Made by a program: the position numbers and the translations under genes
Shown: in pieces, positions 1-10,000 of the stretch
Layout: each line of letters starts with the position of its first letter
How positions within the stretch are numbered: the first letter of the stretch is position 1
The notes under the pieces: model-generated
What the model was told of the DNA's origin: nothing
The model's database searches: none
What the model saw: only the letters and a program-made list of their open reading frames with translations
From: Wolfiporia cocos
Taxonomy: Eukaryota > Basidiomycota > Agaricomycetes > Polyporales > Phaeolaceae
Assembly (NCBI GenBank): GCA_029448655.1
Contig: JACCLO010000003.1
Coordinates: 3,782,001 to 3,846,000, forward strand
Reading direction: 5' to 3'
Length of the DNA: 64,000 nucleotides

Positions 1-344
1 GACATTCTGTGGATCTGCTCATAGTATTTCCAAACTATACAAGTGGTCTCGAGAGATGGACTGCTTTGCAATTTCTCCAGTAGTTGCTCGATCGTGGGTG
101 GCAACTTCACCTTAAAAAGAGTGCACATTGTAATTTGTTTAAGCATGTAGTACCCTCAACGCATTGTGATGGCCGCGGAGCACTTGTTTTATGAAGGAAT
201 TCATTCATTGTGATCTTGTTGGCTCATACCAGCCTTTGGTCATCGAATATCGACACAAATATCCACATAAATTAACAGTTCTGAATGCAAATATGATTGT
301 TTGTGACAATCGGTCGTCATGGACTTCCTAGTACGGCAGGTTGC
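1..344. other. Unassigned repeat-like DNA
   Basis: No supportable gene is visible. Positions about 219-330 resemble 23085-23170 (shared blocks such as CTCATACCAGC and ACAGTTCTGAATGCA), so this is dispersed-repeat sequence rather than unique DNA. Confidence 0.5.
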
Positions 345-1740
345 TCACCTCGGAAAAAGGCCAAATCATACTAATCATTAGCAAAACACTCTACCAAATC
401 ATGGTCGCTTCTGATGCGTTTATCAAGATCAAGCCTATGGCGTACACCTTGAATTTGGCCAGCGAGGTGAGCTGAGGCGAGGTAGTGCATCTGAACAGAT
501 CTATTATTCATGAGGTCGAAGACCACATGCCACCCGCTCCTTTTCCAAAGTGGAAGTCAGAAAATCGGCGCCATAGTCATAATTATCGTTAGCAAACCAC
601 CTCTATAGTTTGGGGGTAACAGCAGACTCTGTACGCGGTGTGATCGCCGATCTAACGAAGGCTATTAGAGCTGGATAAAATACATGGCTGCTTGTTTCAT
701 TGGCATGGTTCTCTGAAGACCTTGAACGTCCACGGAGCCGCCTGGCACTGCCCGATAGTTCGGATTGGTGTGTGGTCATTAAAGAGTAAGACGACTAAGG
801 CGCATCTTCAATATCATGACTCTAGATAAAGGTACGTAGTAACACCATGGATCGCAAGCTCCAAATGACATGCTGGGAGCCTATACAGCTGCAAGTGAGT
901 TGGCAGTAAATCTGACTAAGTGCTTCAAAGCAACTGTCTTCTCTTTGAGGCTGCTCAATAGCCTTTGTGTACCTCACCTCTGTGATGAACGAGCATGGAT
1001 CATTGAGATCTCCAAACTGCATGTAACGGACGCTGTCACAGGCAAAAGCTTTTCCCAACAACAACGAACCCAATCCGGTCCTCCGAGTTCCAAAGCCCAG
1101 CCAGGCCCGGATCATACCCTGGAAGGATCCAGTCAAAGCTTAGATTACGACACGAGGCCTAATTCCCACATGGCCACAATGACCGCTATGTATTTCATAT
1201 CCTACTACACTTCTATGTTTCATAGTCTGGTTTAGACACCTACCCTAGTCCCACACTAGACTCCCTAGTTACCATATACAGACATTACGGTACAAACATG
1301 TATAAACAGCCTAGCAGTATAATAGCAGGCCTCGCTCAGCTGGTAACCCCAGTCTGAACTTGGTGTTCATCCACTTCACTCTTTTCAGTTCACTCTAAGG
1401 TTTTAGTGGCCTTGTCAGATGCATAGTGAATGAGAGTGTGCTGACATGAGAGAGAGAACTCACTGACACTTACCCTGTACCTCCCGAGAGCTATATAATA
1501 TACATTAAAATGCTCCAGTGCCAGTCACAAGCTTACACGTGATGTATACAATCTACTGGCAAGACAACAATGACGAGGCGTATAGTACAACTGGGCTACA
1601 ACATTACACAAGACCGGCTAGTACAAAGACATCGAGAGCAAGACCACAAGACGAGCGAAAAACGATAAAACAAATAAGTAATGAAATGACTAGATGCAAC
1701 AACAGTGACAAAGTAACACATTCCCAACCTGTCCCGTGAC
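345..1740 (+). repeat. Dispersed repeat R, copy 1
   Basis: This stretch matches a second copy at 27474-28684. Positions 505-1740 match directly. Positions about 345-495 match the reverse complement of 27474-27612, so one copy has an internal inversion relative to the other. No conserved ORF is shared, so the repeat looks non-coding or long dead. Copy 1 carries a solo LTR that copy 2 lacks. Confidence 0.75.
1034..1417 (+). mobile_element. Solo LTR, diverged relative of family E
   Basis: The element begins TGTCACAGG and ends CTTGTCA. It is flanked by GACGC and GATGC, a 5-bp target duplication with one mismatch. Internal blocks such as ACAAACATGTATAAACAGCCTA resemble the family E LTR found at 23959-24329. 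Repeat copy 2 near 28372 reads straight through the same site without the element, which supports both boundaries. Confidence 0.75.
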
Positions 1741-2535
1741 CAGCGACTAGCATCAGCCCAACTGGGAAGGGGCAAGCTCAGTTCAGAAGATGTCCCACGG
1801 AATGATTGAGTTCAAACCCCACACCTACCAAATTCAGTGACCGTAGATTAAATTGACTCCTAGTGGCGCTGACTAGTGTTGTGATGGTCCGGCTATGGCT
1901 CGGTTTGGCCCGGCTTTGAGTGGCTACAGCTATCCATCAGCTTATTCCCACAGACAGGTGCCCAGCTAATGCACGGTCCGGTCCAGCGATGGTTCAGCTA
2001 TGGCTGAGCCATTGTAGCCGATTCCTAATATGGACAATTCGCTTTTTTGAAGTGCTCCTGCTCTCATATCTGAGTATTACCATTTGAAATGTCTAATATA
2101 TGTATTATATTTGCATACTTGATGATTTGATGACTTTAAGTTGCCAGTCCAGAGCTCAGTGTACAAGGAGCTCACTCATGAAGCATGTTTGTGACAGATT
2201 GTGACAGATTGTGACACAGTGATATCCCTGTCAACTCACCAAGAAGCTAGCTTCATAGTAATGATGCTTATTATATCAATACAGTAGTAGAAACATCAGT
2301 TAACATGACTCCAGCACTTTGGTAGTCATTTCGAGGAGATTTCGAGGTTGTAGGAGATGTTCCAGAGATTACCTACCATATTGGGGCTGTAGCCGTGGCT
2401 TGAGCGGTTCTGTAGCCGCAGCCAACCGATCGAGAAGCTGGACCAGCCGTTCACCATTCATGAGGCCCAGTGAAAATCCGAGGTATTTAGATATATCTCA
2501 ATGAATCCTGATGTATGTAAATCTATTCTATCCAG
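1741..2535. other. Degenerate repeat DNA with hAT-like end
   Basis: No gene is supported. At 1874 a sequence beginning TAGTGTTGTGATGGTCCGG resembles the reverse complement of the end at 21980 and opens a G+C-rich pattern of GGTCCGGCT-type repeats. No matching 8-bp duplication flanks the pair. A decamer GTGACAGATT is repeated at 2191-2217. Positions 2381-2520 resemble the reverse complement of 21850-21960. The sequence looks like decayed non-autonomous transposon DNA. Confidence 0.4.
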
Positions 2536-3059
2536 TGTTACGGATTGAATATCCGTTCAGCTGAAATAACTGAGTCAAGTTACTCAGCATATCAAGTAGC
2601 GCACTACTCGTCAGACTCAACAGAGTCGAGTGTCGATATACTGGCTGCAGGCTTAATTGCTCAAGCCTTTGAGAACGAGTATAAGATCCTTGTAATTCAA
2701 CAAGGTCGAGCTGAGGAACTCGACCGGTATTTACAGCAGGGTTTTATACTACGATTCTGTAACTGGGGTCATAGTGTCCTTGGTACTACTACCACTAAGT
2801 CCATAAGGCTAGTACGTTAAGATAACTAAGCTGAAACGTTGCGGTTGCGCACAACAGTGGCTGAAATGCAGAAGTTCTGTGGTTAGACACAAGATATCAA
2901 CTAGAACCTGATACACTGTGAGACCATGGGCATAGGGCTGTTGTACATGAAATGAGGGTCGCTGGTTGAACAGGGAACCCTAGAAATTAAAGTGTGATAC
3001 CACGGTTGAACACTAAGTCCCCTTCTCCAGCGAGGCGTCAAAGATATTCAGATGATTTC
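2536..3059 (-). mobile_element. Solo LTR C, larger part (split by element B)
   Basis: The LTR starts TGTTACGGATT at 2536 after flank TCCAG. It is cut at 3059 by element B and resumes at 19998-20012, ending CGTAACA followed by TCCAG. It is the reverse complement of a related solo LTR at 21251-21792, sharing blocks such as CTCGTTCTCAAAGGC. It is distantly related to the LTR of A and B. No internal region remains, so it probably arose by LTR-LTR recombination. Confidence 0.85.
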
Positions 3060-3767
3060 TGTTACGGGTCGAATACCCGTTCGTATATTCGAGTCGCGAA
3101 TATAGATCGTTCTTCTGCACGTAGGCACTTTGCCGTATGCAAGGCAAATACTCGTTAGATGCCTTCGCGTCCTAAGTGAAGTCCTTAGGAGATCGGTTAA
3201 TATCCAATACGCGTTAGAGGATATAATCTGTTCAGGTGCGAGTCGAATAGAATATAAGACTCGCCTAAGTCCGAGAAGTCAATGTGCACTTCGAGGACTT
3301 AGTCGTTCGGTTGCTCGAGCGAGAAATACTGAGCGTAGTTTCCTACGTTTGAGAACGAGTATAAGACTACTTGTTTATACAACAAGGTCGAGCTAAAGAG
3401 CCTCGACAGTAAATACATGAGTTTATATACTTCGTTAGGTTTTAGGGGTCAAGCCTGTCCCAGATGTCACTGATACTATCTACGCTATAGTGTCAAACGT
3501 TTGATAGGTATGTAGTGATATATCCGAGACGATAGATAGGAATGATGGCGGTTGAACGCCATCTATCAGCTAATAAACGATGAACGTGAAACGACAGCAG
3601 AGTTGGATCTGCCAAAGATGAAACGAGCCTTTTAGACTAGTACAACTGGGGATGCGCCCAGTAGAATCACGAGTAGCCAGGGGGGTTGGTTGCGCAACAA
3701 GTCCCTGTATCGTATTCGCCCTATGGTGAGTTCTGTCGATATTCGAAAAATCAAAATAACCGTAACA
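3060..3767 (-). repeat. 3' LTR of element B
   Basis: This is the minus-strand element's downstream LTR, 708 bp, with TGTTACGGG and CCGTAACA ends. It differs from the partner at 19285-19992 at about two sites (for example AATATAAGAC versus AATTTAAGAC). Confidence 0.92.
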
Positions 3768-3821
3768 TCAGCCCCTCCCTAGGCATTCGTCGGCCTCGAC
3801 GAATTCTCCAAGTTCTCTCTC

Positions 3822-4362
3822 TCAGAGTGCCTCGGCGTCCTGTTTGTTGTAGATGTCGCCGTTCCCGCTGAGGGACGGGGTCGTAGGAGTTCGCCATACG
3901 AAGTGTTGGCGGCATTCATTCTGTCGATGACCTGGTTGATTGAGCCCACAAGTTCTGCAAATATAGTCGGGGCAGTCGAGGATCCAGTGGTTAGCGGAAC
4001 CACATTGTCGACATGGCTGCTCAGGTGAGGGCCTCGCTGGTACCCGTAGGGAAGGGATATCTCGGAGATATTCGTTGTGTTGGTACCTCCAGTGGTGTGC
4101 TGCTCGGTGGAGGTTTCGTGCGGCCCATGTTGGTAGGGAGGCGGTGTCTCGTTCGTGCTCCCTCGCACCTCGCTCAAACTCCTCGCGGGTAATACTCTGC
4201 ACTGAAGGAGATCGTCGAATAGGCGGCGTGCTATTCGCTCTTCGCTGTCGCGCTGGGGTAGCCCTAGGGCTCGTCGGGCATGCAGGTGGTTCACGTCTCC
4301 TGTTGCCTCCCATACCAGAAATACGTGGCGTCGGGTCTCTAACTCCTGTTCGGCGGGCCCTC
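3822..4362 (-). pseudogene. ORF3 of element B, C-terminal fragment
   Basis: This is the downstream part of B's third ORF, cut off by element A at the CCCTC duplication. It encodes a cysteine-rich stretch with pattern C-x2-C ... C, then C-x2-C ... H-x4-C, like tandem zinc knuckles, and ends in GDIYNKQDAEAL. Its counterpart in A is the C-terminal half of the ORF at 11003-12064. Across this fragment I count about five amino-acid differences from A in this frame. The overlapping pol-frame extension (stop at 3779) has about thirteen. That argues ORF3 is the selected frame. Confidence 0.8.
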
Positions 4363-5072
4363 TGTTACGGTTGTTTTGATTTTTCGAATATCGTCAGAAC
4401 TCACCATTGGGCGAATACGATACAGGGACTTGTTGCGCAACCAACCCCCCTGGCTACTCGTGACTCTACTGGGCGCATCCCCAGTTGTACTAGTCTATAG
4501 GGCACGTTTCATCTTTGGCAGATCCAACCCTGCCACCGTTTCATGTCCATCGTTTTATTAGCTGACAGATGGCGTTCAACCGCCATCATTCCTATCCATC
4601 GTCTCAGATATATCACTCCATACTTATCAGACGTTTGGGACTATAGCGTAGATAGTATTGGTGACATCTGGGACAGACATGACCCCTGAAATCTAACGTA
4701 GTATATAAACTCATGTACTTACTGTCGAGGCTCCTCAGCTCGACCTTGTTGTATAAACAAGAAGTCTTATACTCGTTCTCAAACGTAGGAAACTACGCTC
4801 AGTATTTCTCACTCGAGCAACCGAACAACTAAGTCCTCGAAGTGCACACTGACTTCTCGGACTTAGGCGAGTCTTATATTCTATTCGACTCGCACTTGAA
4901 CAGACTTATATCCTCTAACGTGTATTGGATATTAACCGATCTCCTAAGAACTTCACTTAGGACCCGAAGGCATCTAACGAGAATTTGCCTTGCACACGGC
5001 GACGTGCCTACGTGCAGAAGAACGATCTATATTCGCGATTCGAATATACAAACGGGTATTCGACCCGTAACA
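4363..5072 (+). repeat. 5' LTR of element A
   Basis: The LTR runs from TGTTACGGTTG to CGACCCGTAACA. A TATA-like TATATAA lies at about 4702-4708. It is followed 30 bp later by AGCTCGACCTT (4738-4748), the likely start of the transcript (see the primer-binding site). The LTR therefore shows plausible U3, R and U5 layout. Confidence 0.93.
4701..4748 (+). promoter_or_regulatory. Inferred LTR promoter and transcript start of A
   Basis: TATATAA at 4702-4708 lies about 30 bp upstream of AGCTCGACCTT at 4738-4748. That 11-mer is exactly complementary to the primer-binding site after the LTR. In Tf1/sushi elements the primer is the first 11 nt of the element's own RNA, so the 11-mer predicts the start site. 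This is inference from position and complementarity. Confidence 0.65.
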
Positions 5073-5073
5073 G

Positions 5074-5084
5074 AAGGTCGAGCT
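5074..5084 (+). other. Self-priming primer-binding site of A
   Basis: AAGGTCGAGCT begins one base after the 5' LTR. It is the exact reverse complement of LTR positions 4738-4748. No tRNA 3' end (TGG start) is seen, so priming from the 5' end of the element RNA is the best explanation. Confidence 0.75.
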
Positions 5085-5118
5085 TATCACACCCTCACCT
5101 ACCACGGTGCAAGGGCAC

Positions 5119-6966
5119 ATGATATTTGGACCAGAATTCCCAGCACGACTGATTGAACTCTTGCCCGAGGACATTCAGGGAGTCTACAGACTCAACCGAT
5201 ACGAGTGGACTGACACCATTGGAGCCTTCCGTAACCGCGGAGGAATTGTTGTCATTCCAAGAGAAGATAGGGCATCGAAGTGGGTAGAAGTATACCCCTC
5301 CGCAAGAACGACCGCTTGGGAAATAACGCGTGAAGCGTTCGAACGATTCGGAGAAATCCCTCCGATGTCAACCGCGACGTTGACCGAAAACAAAACCGAA
5401 AACATCAACAGAACCTTCGATGCCGATGGAAATACGAATCAGCCTTCGGGCGCCACAGGAATGGCAGGAATTGAGCGCATCGGAGATGATGGGAGAAATC
5501 CTGGAAACTTTACAGGACCAGATAACAGCCAGACCGGAGGACAGGACCCTCCAGGATTTATATCTGCTTTTGCGCAGAGTGGGACTGGGCCTATGGCTGG
5601 AGGAACAAACCTCTTTGGAAACCCCCCACAGAACGCACCCGGAATGGGTAGCGGAGGAAATCCGTCTTGGACTAGCCCAAGCGGAGGAATGGGAGCGACA
5701 AACCCAGGAACATGGCCTTCAGGCCTATTTGGACGAACCTCCGCAGATACAAGCGGAGGAGGACTGGGAGGAAACTTCGGACTCGGAGGAGGGAATGCCC
5801 CCCCTCCTGGAGGACTCGGAGGAGGAACCCCCACGAACCCCGGAGGAGGAAACCCTGGAGGGAACCCAGGGAACCCCGGAGGAAACCCAGGAAACCCGGG
5901 TGGAGGATACCCGGGAGGAGGAGGACCCCCAGGCGGGCCCCCACCACCGAATGCGCCGCAGCCCCAACCTCCGGCGCCAAACCCGTACTACCGACCCCCA
6001 ATGATAAAGATCAATCCCCCAGACGTATTCGACGGGGAACGATCCGACATGCAGAACTTCATAAACCAGTGCAATTCCTGGTTTACAATGTACGAAACGT
6101 CATTCCAGAACGACGTTCAGAGAGTGATCTTTATCCTCTCTTATATTTCGAACAAGGGGAAAACGGGCCAATGGAAACAGAATTATCACAGGGTTTATAC
6201 GAACCCCCAGACGAAACGATTCTTCCCGCCTAGTCTTGCACAGTTTGATGCAGACTTCCAGAAAGCCTTCGGAGCCATCGAAGAGGTACAGAAGGCGTGG
6301 AAGAAAATCCTGGACGTAACCCAGGACAGGAAGGACATCGATGATTATATCACCGAGTTCAACAACTTGGCCGGGAAGGCCCAGTACGATCGATACAGCG
6401 CGGACGGAAACGCGTTGCTCATAACCCTATTCGAGAAAGGGTTACCCGAACATACGACCCGATACATCATCGGCGTTCGGCCGCTACCAGCGACCATTGA
6501 CGAATGGCAGTCCGCTGCCTCGTACTATGAAAATACGTACAAGATATTCTTGAAACGGGATAAACCGTTTGTCAAGAAAAAGGCTTGGCAAGCCTCGAAC
6601 CAGAATAACGGACGCACTAGTGCTCCACAGACAACCGCACCGAAAGATCCGAATGCAATGGATGTAGATCGAATGACCACCCAGGAAAGGGACGATCACA
6701 TCAAGAAGGGCAAGTGTTTCACCTGTCATCAGCCAGGGCATATGTCGCGAGACTGCCCAAAGAGGCCAAAGAAGCCAGCCCGCCCTAGGCGGATTACTCG
6801 AAAGACCGAAGAGGAAGAAGCCGAGCAAGAAGCTCGCATTGAAGAAGTCTCTGAGGAAGAGACCGAATACATCACCGCTAACAGAGCGGTCACGGCAATT
6901 AGGGCCCTGAAAGCCAAGAACCCCGAGCTCCTGGCACGACTCGTAGAAGAACAGGATTTTGCCTAG
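5119..6966 (+). CDS. Gag protein of element A
   Basis: This is the capsid/nucleocapsid protein of the retrotransposon, which forms the cytoplasmic particle. I start at ATG 5119 (Met-Ile-Phe-Gly), giving 615 residues; element B has the same start and length. The middle is an unusually Gly/Pro/Asn-rich linker (about residues 210-290, runs of GGNPGG). It is followed by a helical capsid-like region. Near residue 535 there is one CCHC zinc knuckle, [14 protein letters not shown]. The C-terminus is Lys/Arg then Glu-rich. The stop TAG at 6964 precedes pol, which is in a different frame. The leader from the LTR is short (47 nt). Confidence 0.93.
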   Translation: MIFGPEFPARLIELLPEDIQGVYRLNRYEWTDTIGAFRNRGGIVVIPREDRASKWVEVYPSARTTAWEITREAFERFGEIPPMSTATLTENKTENINRTFDADGNTNQPSGATGMAGIERIGDDGRNPGNFTGPDNSQTGGQDPPGFISAFAQSGTGPMAGGTNLFGNPPQNAPGMGSGGNPSWTSPSGGMGATNPGTWPSGLFGRTSADTSGGGLGGNFGLGGGNAPPPGGLGGGTPTNPGGGNPGGNPGNPGGNPGNPGGGYPGGGGPPGGPPPPNAPQPQPPAPNPYYRPPMIKINPPDVFDGERSDMQNFINQCNSWFTMYETSFQNDVQRVIFILSYISNKGKTGQWKQNYHRVYTNPQTKRFFPPSLAQFDADFQKAFGAIEEVQKAWKKILDVTQDRKDIDDYITEFNNLAGKAQYDRYSADGNALLITLFEKGLPEHTTRYIIGVRPLPATIDEWQSAASYYENTYKIFLKRDKPFVKKKAWQASNQNNGRTSAPQTTAPKDPNAMDVDRMTTQERDDHIKKGKCFTCHQPGHMSRDCPKRPKKPARPRRITRKTEEEEAEQEARIEEVSEEETEYITANRAVTAIRALKAKNPELLARLVEEQDFA

Positions 6967-7055
6967 GAGGGAAGCCCACAGTCTTGCCCTCCGAGAAAGC
7001 AGCGCATGTAATTACCTCGTTCGAGAAGAATCGATCCCTCTTCATCCCGGTAATC

Positions 7056-10000
7056 ATGACGCTGGCAAAACCCGTGAAGTGCAATGCACTAATCGACTCA
7101 GGAGCAATGTCGAACCTGATCCACAGCAGAGTGGTAGAAAAATACAAGGTGCCCACGCAACCCTTGAAGAACCCGATCATCGTCAAAAACGTTGACGGAA
7201 CAGAAAACAAAGATGGGCGAATAGACCGAGAAGCCACCATACTACTACGATATCCGAAGACCCAGAAAACACGAAAAGTCCAATTCCTCGTAGGATCAAT
7301 CGGAACAGAAAATATGATTCTAGGGTATGGATGGCTAAAAGACGAAAACCCCACAATCGACTGGAAGGACCAAACAGTCGATGTACGATCGATGCTAGGG
7401 GCAGAAGAAAAGAAACAGGAAACCACGATCCGAATGGATACGGTAGAAATGGTAGTTGCCCCAGAAGGGAAAATTCCAACAAGGGGGACCCAAGAAGCTG
7501 CAGGGTACGACCTTTACGCCGCAGAAGAAACCGAGATTCCCGCCGGAGGATGGAAACTCGTCTCCACAGGAGTAAAAATGAAGATCCCAAAGGGATCGTA
7601 TGGAAGGTTGGCCGGACGATCAGGCAACACCCTCAGACACGGATTGGTGGTACAAGCCGGAGTCATAGACTCGGACTACCGAGGAGACGTCGGAGCCATC
7701 GTCTTCAACTACTCAGACAAAGCGCATAGAATTATCCCGGGCATGCGAATAGCCCAGATAATTTTTGAACGACACCTCACCCCCGACATCTTAGAGGTCG
7801 AAGACCTAGATGAAACAGAACGAGGGGAGAAAGGGTTTGGATCCACGGACCAGCCAGAAGAAACAGCACAGCGACTCTATACTCCCGAGGAGTACGAAGC
7901 GATCCGACGCTTTGCGAAAGATAACCCTAGGATCATAGGAAAGAAAGGAGAGACGCGAAAGAAGTTCCGAACAAAGATACAAATCATCAACGCTGTCAGG
8001 AAAGCGTTGACGAAATCCCAGGAATTCGCGCAGAAGACCCCTGAACCAGAACGAACAATTGAGGAGATGGTCCCGAAACACCTACTGGATTTCGCCAAGG
8101 TGTTCAGCAAGGAGTCCGCAGCAGCGTTCCCCCCGTCGAGACCATGGGACCACGCAATCGAGTTAAAACCCGATTTCGTGCCGAGAGACTGCAAAGTCTA
8201 TGCACTCTCACCTAAAGAGCAGCAAGCGCTGGACGAATTCTTAAAGGAAAACTTGGCCAAGGGATTCATAGTCCCTTCAAAATCCCCGATGGCGTCGCCA
8301 TTCTTTTTCGTCCCAAAGAAGGACAGCGGCCTACGACCCTGTCAAGATTATCGATATCTGAACGAAGGGACGATAAAGAACGTCTATCCCTTGCCACTAA
8401 TCTCAGAGCTCCTGGAAAAGCTAAAGGGAGCAAAGATCTTCACAAAAATGGACCTTAGAGCAGGATACAACAACGTGCGGATCAAGAAGGGAGACGAATG
8501 GAAAGCGGCCTTCAAAACAAACCGAGGGTTGTACGAGCCCACGGTTATGTTTTTCGGATTGTGCAACGCACCCGGGACCTTTCAGGCGATGATGAATGAA
8601 ATCTTGAAAGAAGAAATCCTCGAAGGATGGGTGCTTGTTTACATGGACGACATACTTATTTTCTCAGAAGACGAGAAAACACACAAGGAACGGGAGCGAC
8701 GGATCCTTCAGAGACTGGTGGATAACCATCTCTTTGTGAAACCCGAAAAATGCGCCTTCGGCGTCGACAGAGTCGAATTTCTGGGGCTGGTCATCACCCC
8801 AGGAAATATCCAGATGGACCCAGCAAAACTCAACGGAATTAAAGAATGGCCGACTCCCCGAAATCTCAAGGAAGTCAGATCCTTCCTAGGATTTGCGAAC
8901 TTCTATCGGAAATTTATTGATCACTACTCAACGCACGCCCGACCCCTGGTAGATCTCACGAAAACGGTCACAGGAACAGGATTCCAGTGGACGGATAAAG
9001 AACAAAAGGCGTTCGACTTCATGAAGCAGGCATTCACAGCGGCGCCCGCACTAGGAACGCCAGACAAGGAGAAACCATTCATTCTCGAAACAGACGCATC
9101 TCAGTTCGCCACAGGAGCAGTACTGAAACAGATAGATGAAACAGGGCGTGAACGGCCAGTGGGATATCTCTCACAATCCCTGACATCAACAGAATGGAAC
9201 TACAAAATCTACGATCGCGAACTACTCGGAATAGTCCGAGCACTAGAAGAATGGCGGCACCTGTTAGAAGGAGCACCGCATCGGATCTTGATCCGAAGCG
9301 ATCATCAGAACCTGACATACTGGAGAAGCGCACAGCGCCTTAATCGGCGACAGGCGAGATGGCATCTATTCCTTTCACAATTCGACCTGAAATTGCAGCA
9401 CGTCCCCGGAAGGAAACTAGTCATGGCCGACACGCTTTCCAGGTTGTACCACCTGGACGAAAGCAACGAAGACAACGAGGGAATCACCATGATTCCAAAC
9501 GAACTCGTCGTCCACGCAATCCAGATCCCGATCATTGATCGAATCAAGAACGCCAACAATCGAGATGAATCTGCGGAACAGGCGATCCGCGCTCTAGGGG
9601 GCACAGGCGAATTCCCCGCAAGAACCACCACAGATGAATGGCAACAAACGGATGGGATACTGCTCTACAGAGGCAGGATGTACGTGCCAAGAGACGAGGG
9701 CCTTCGACGGGACGTCATTTCAAAATACCACGACACGATTCCGGCCGGACACCCTGGGATCTGGGGTACAACAGTACAGGTTAAGACCCATTTTTGGTGG
9801 CCTGACATGGGAACAATGATAGCGGAATACGTCCGGGGCTGTGCAATCTGTCAACAGATGAAACCTGATAGGAATCCACTAAAACCCCCTTTGCAACCAA
9901 TACCGACACGAGAAGATGCCCTCCCCTTCTCACAGTGCTCGGTCGATTTTGTCACCGACCTGCCAAGAGTCGGAAAGTATGACTCCATGATGGTGATTGT

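Noticed and set aside
2191..2217. CRISPR-like or satellite array
   Set aside because: Only 2.7 copies of a decamer, in a eukaryotic context.
4075..4500. 141-codon plus-strand ORF across the A/B junction
   Set aside because: It runs from antisense of B's ORF3 into A's LTR, so it is a junction artefact.
5420..6004. Long alternative frames on both strands over the Gag linker (194, 173 and 131 codons)
   Set aside because: They come from the GGA/CCN-rich repeats encoding the Gly/Pro linker and have no independent support; Gag is the conserved frame.
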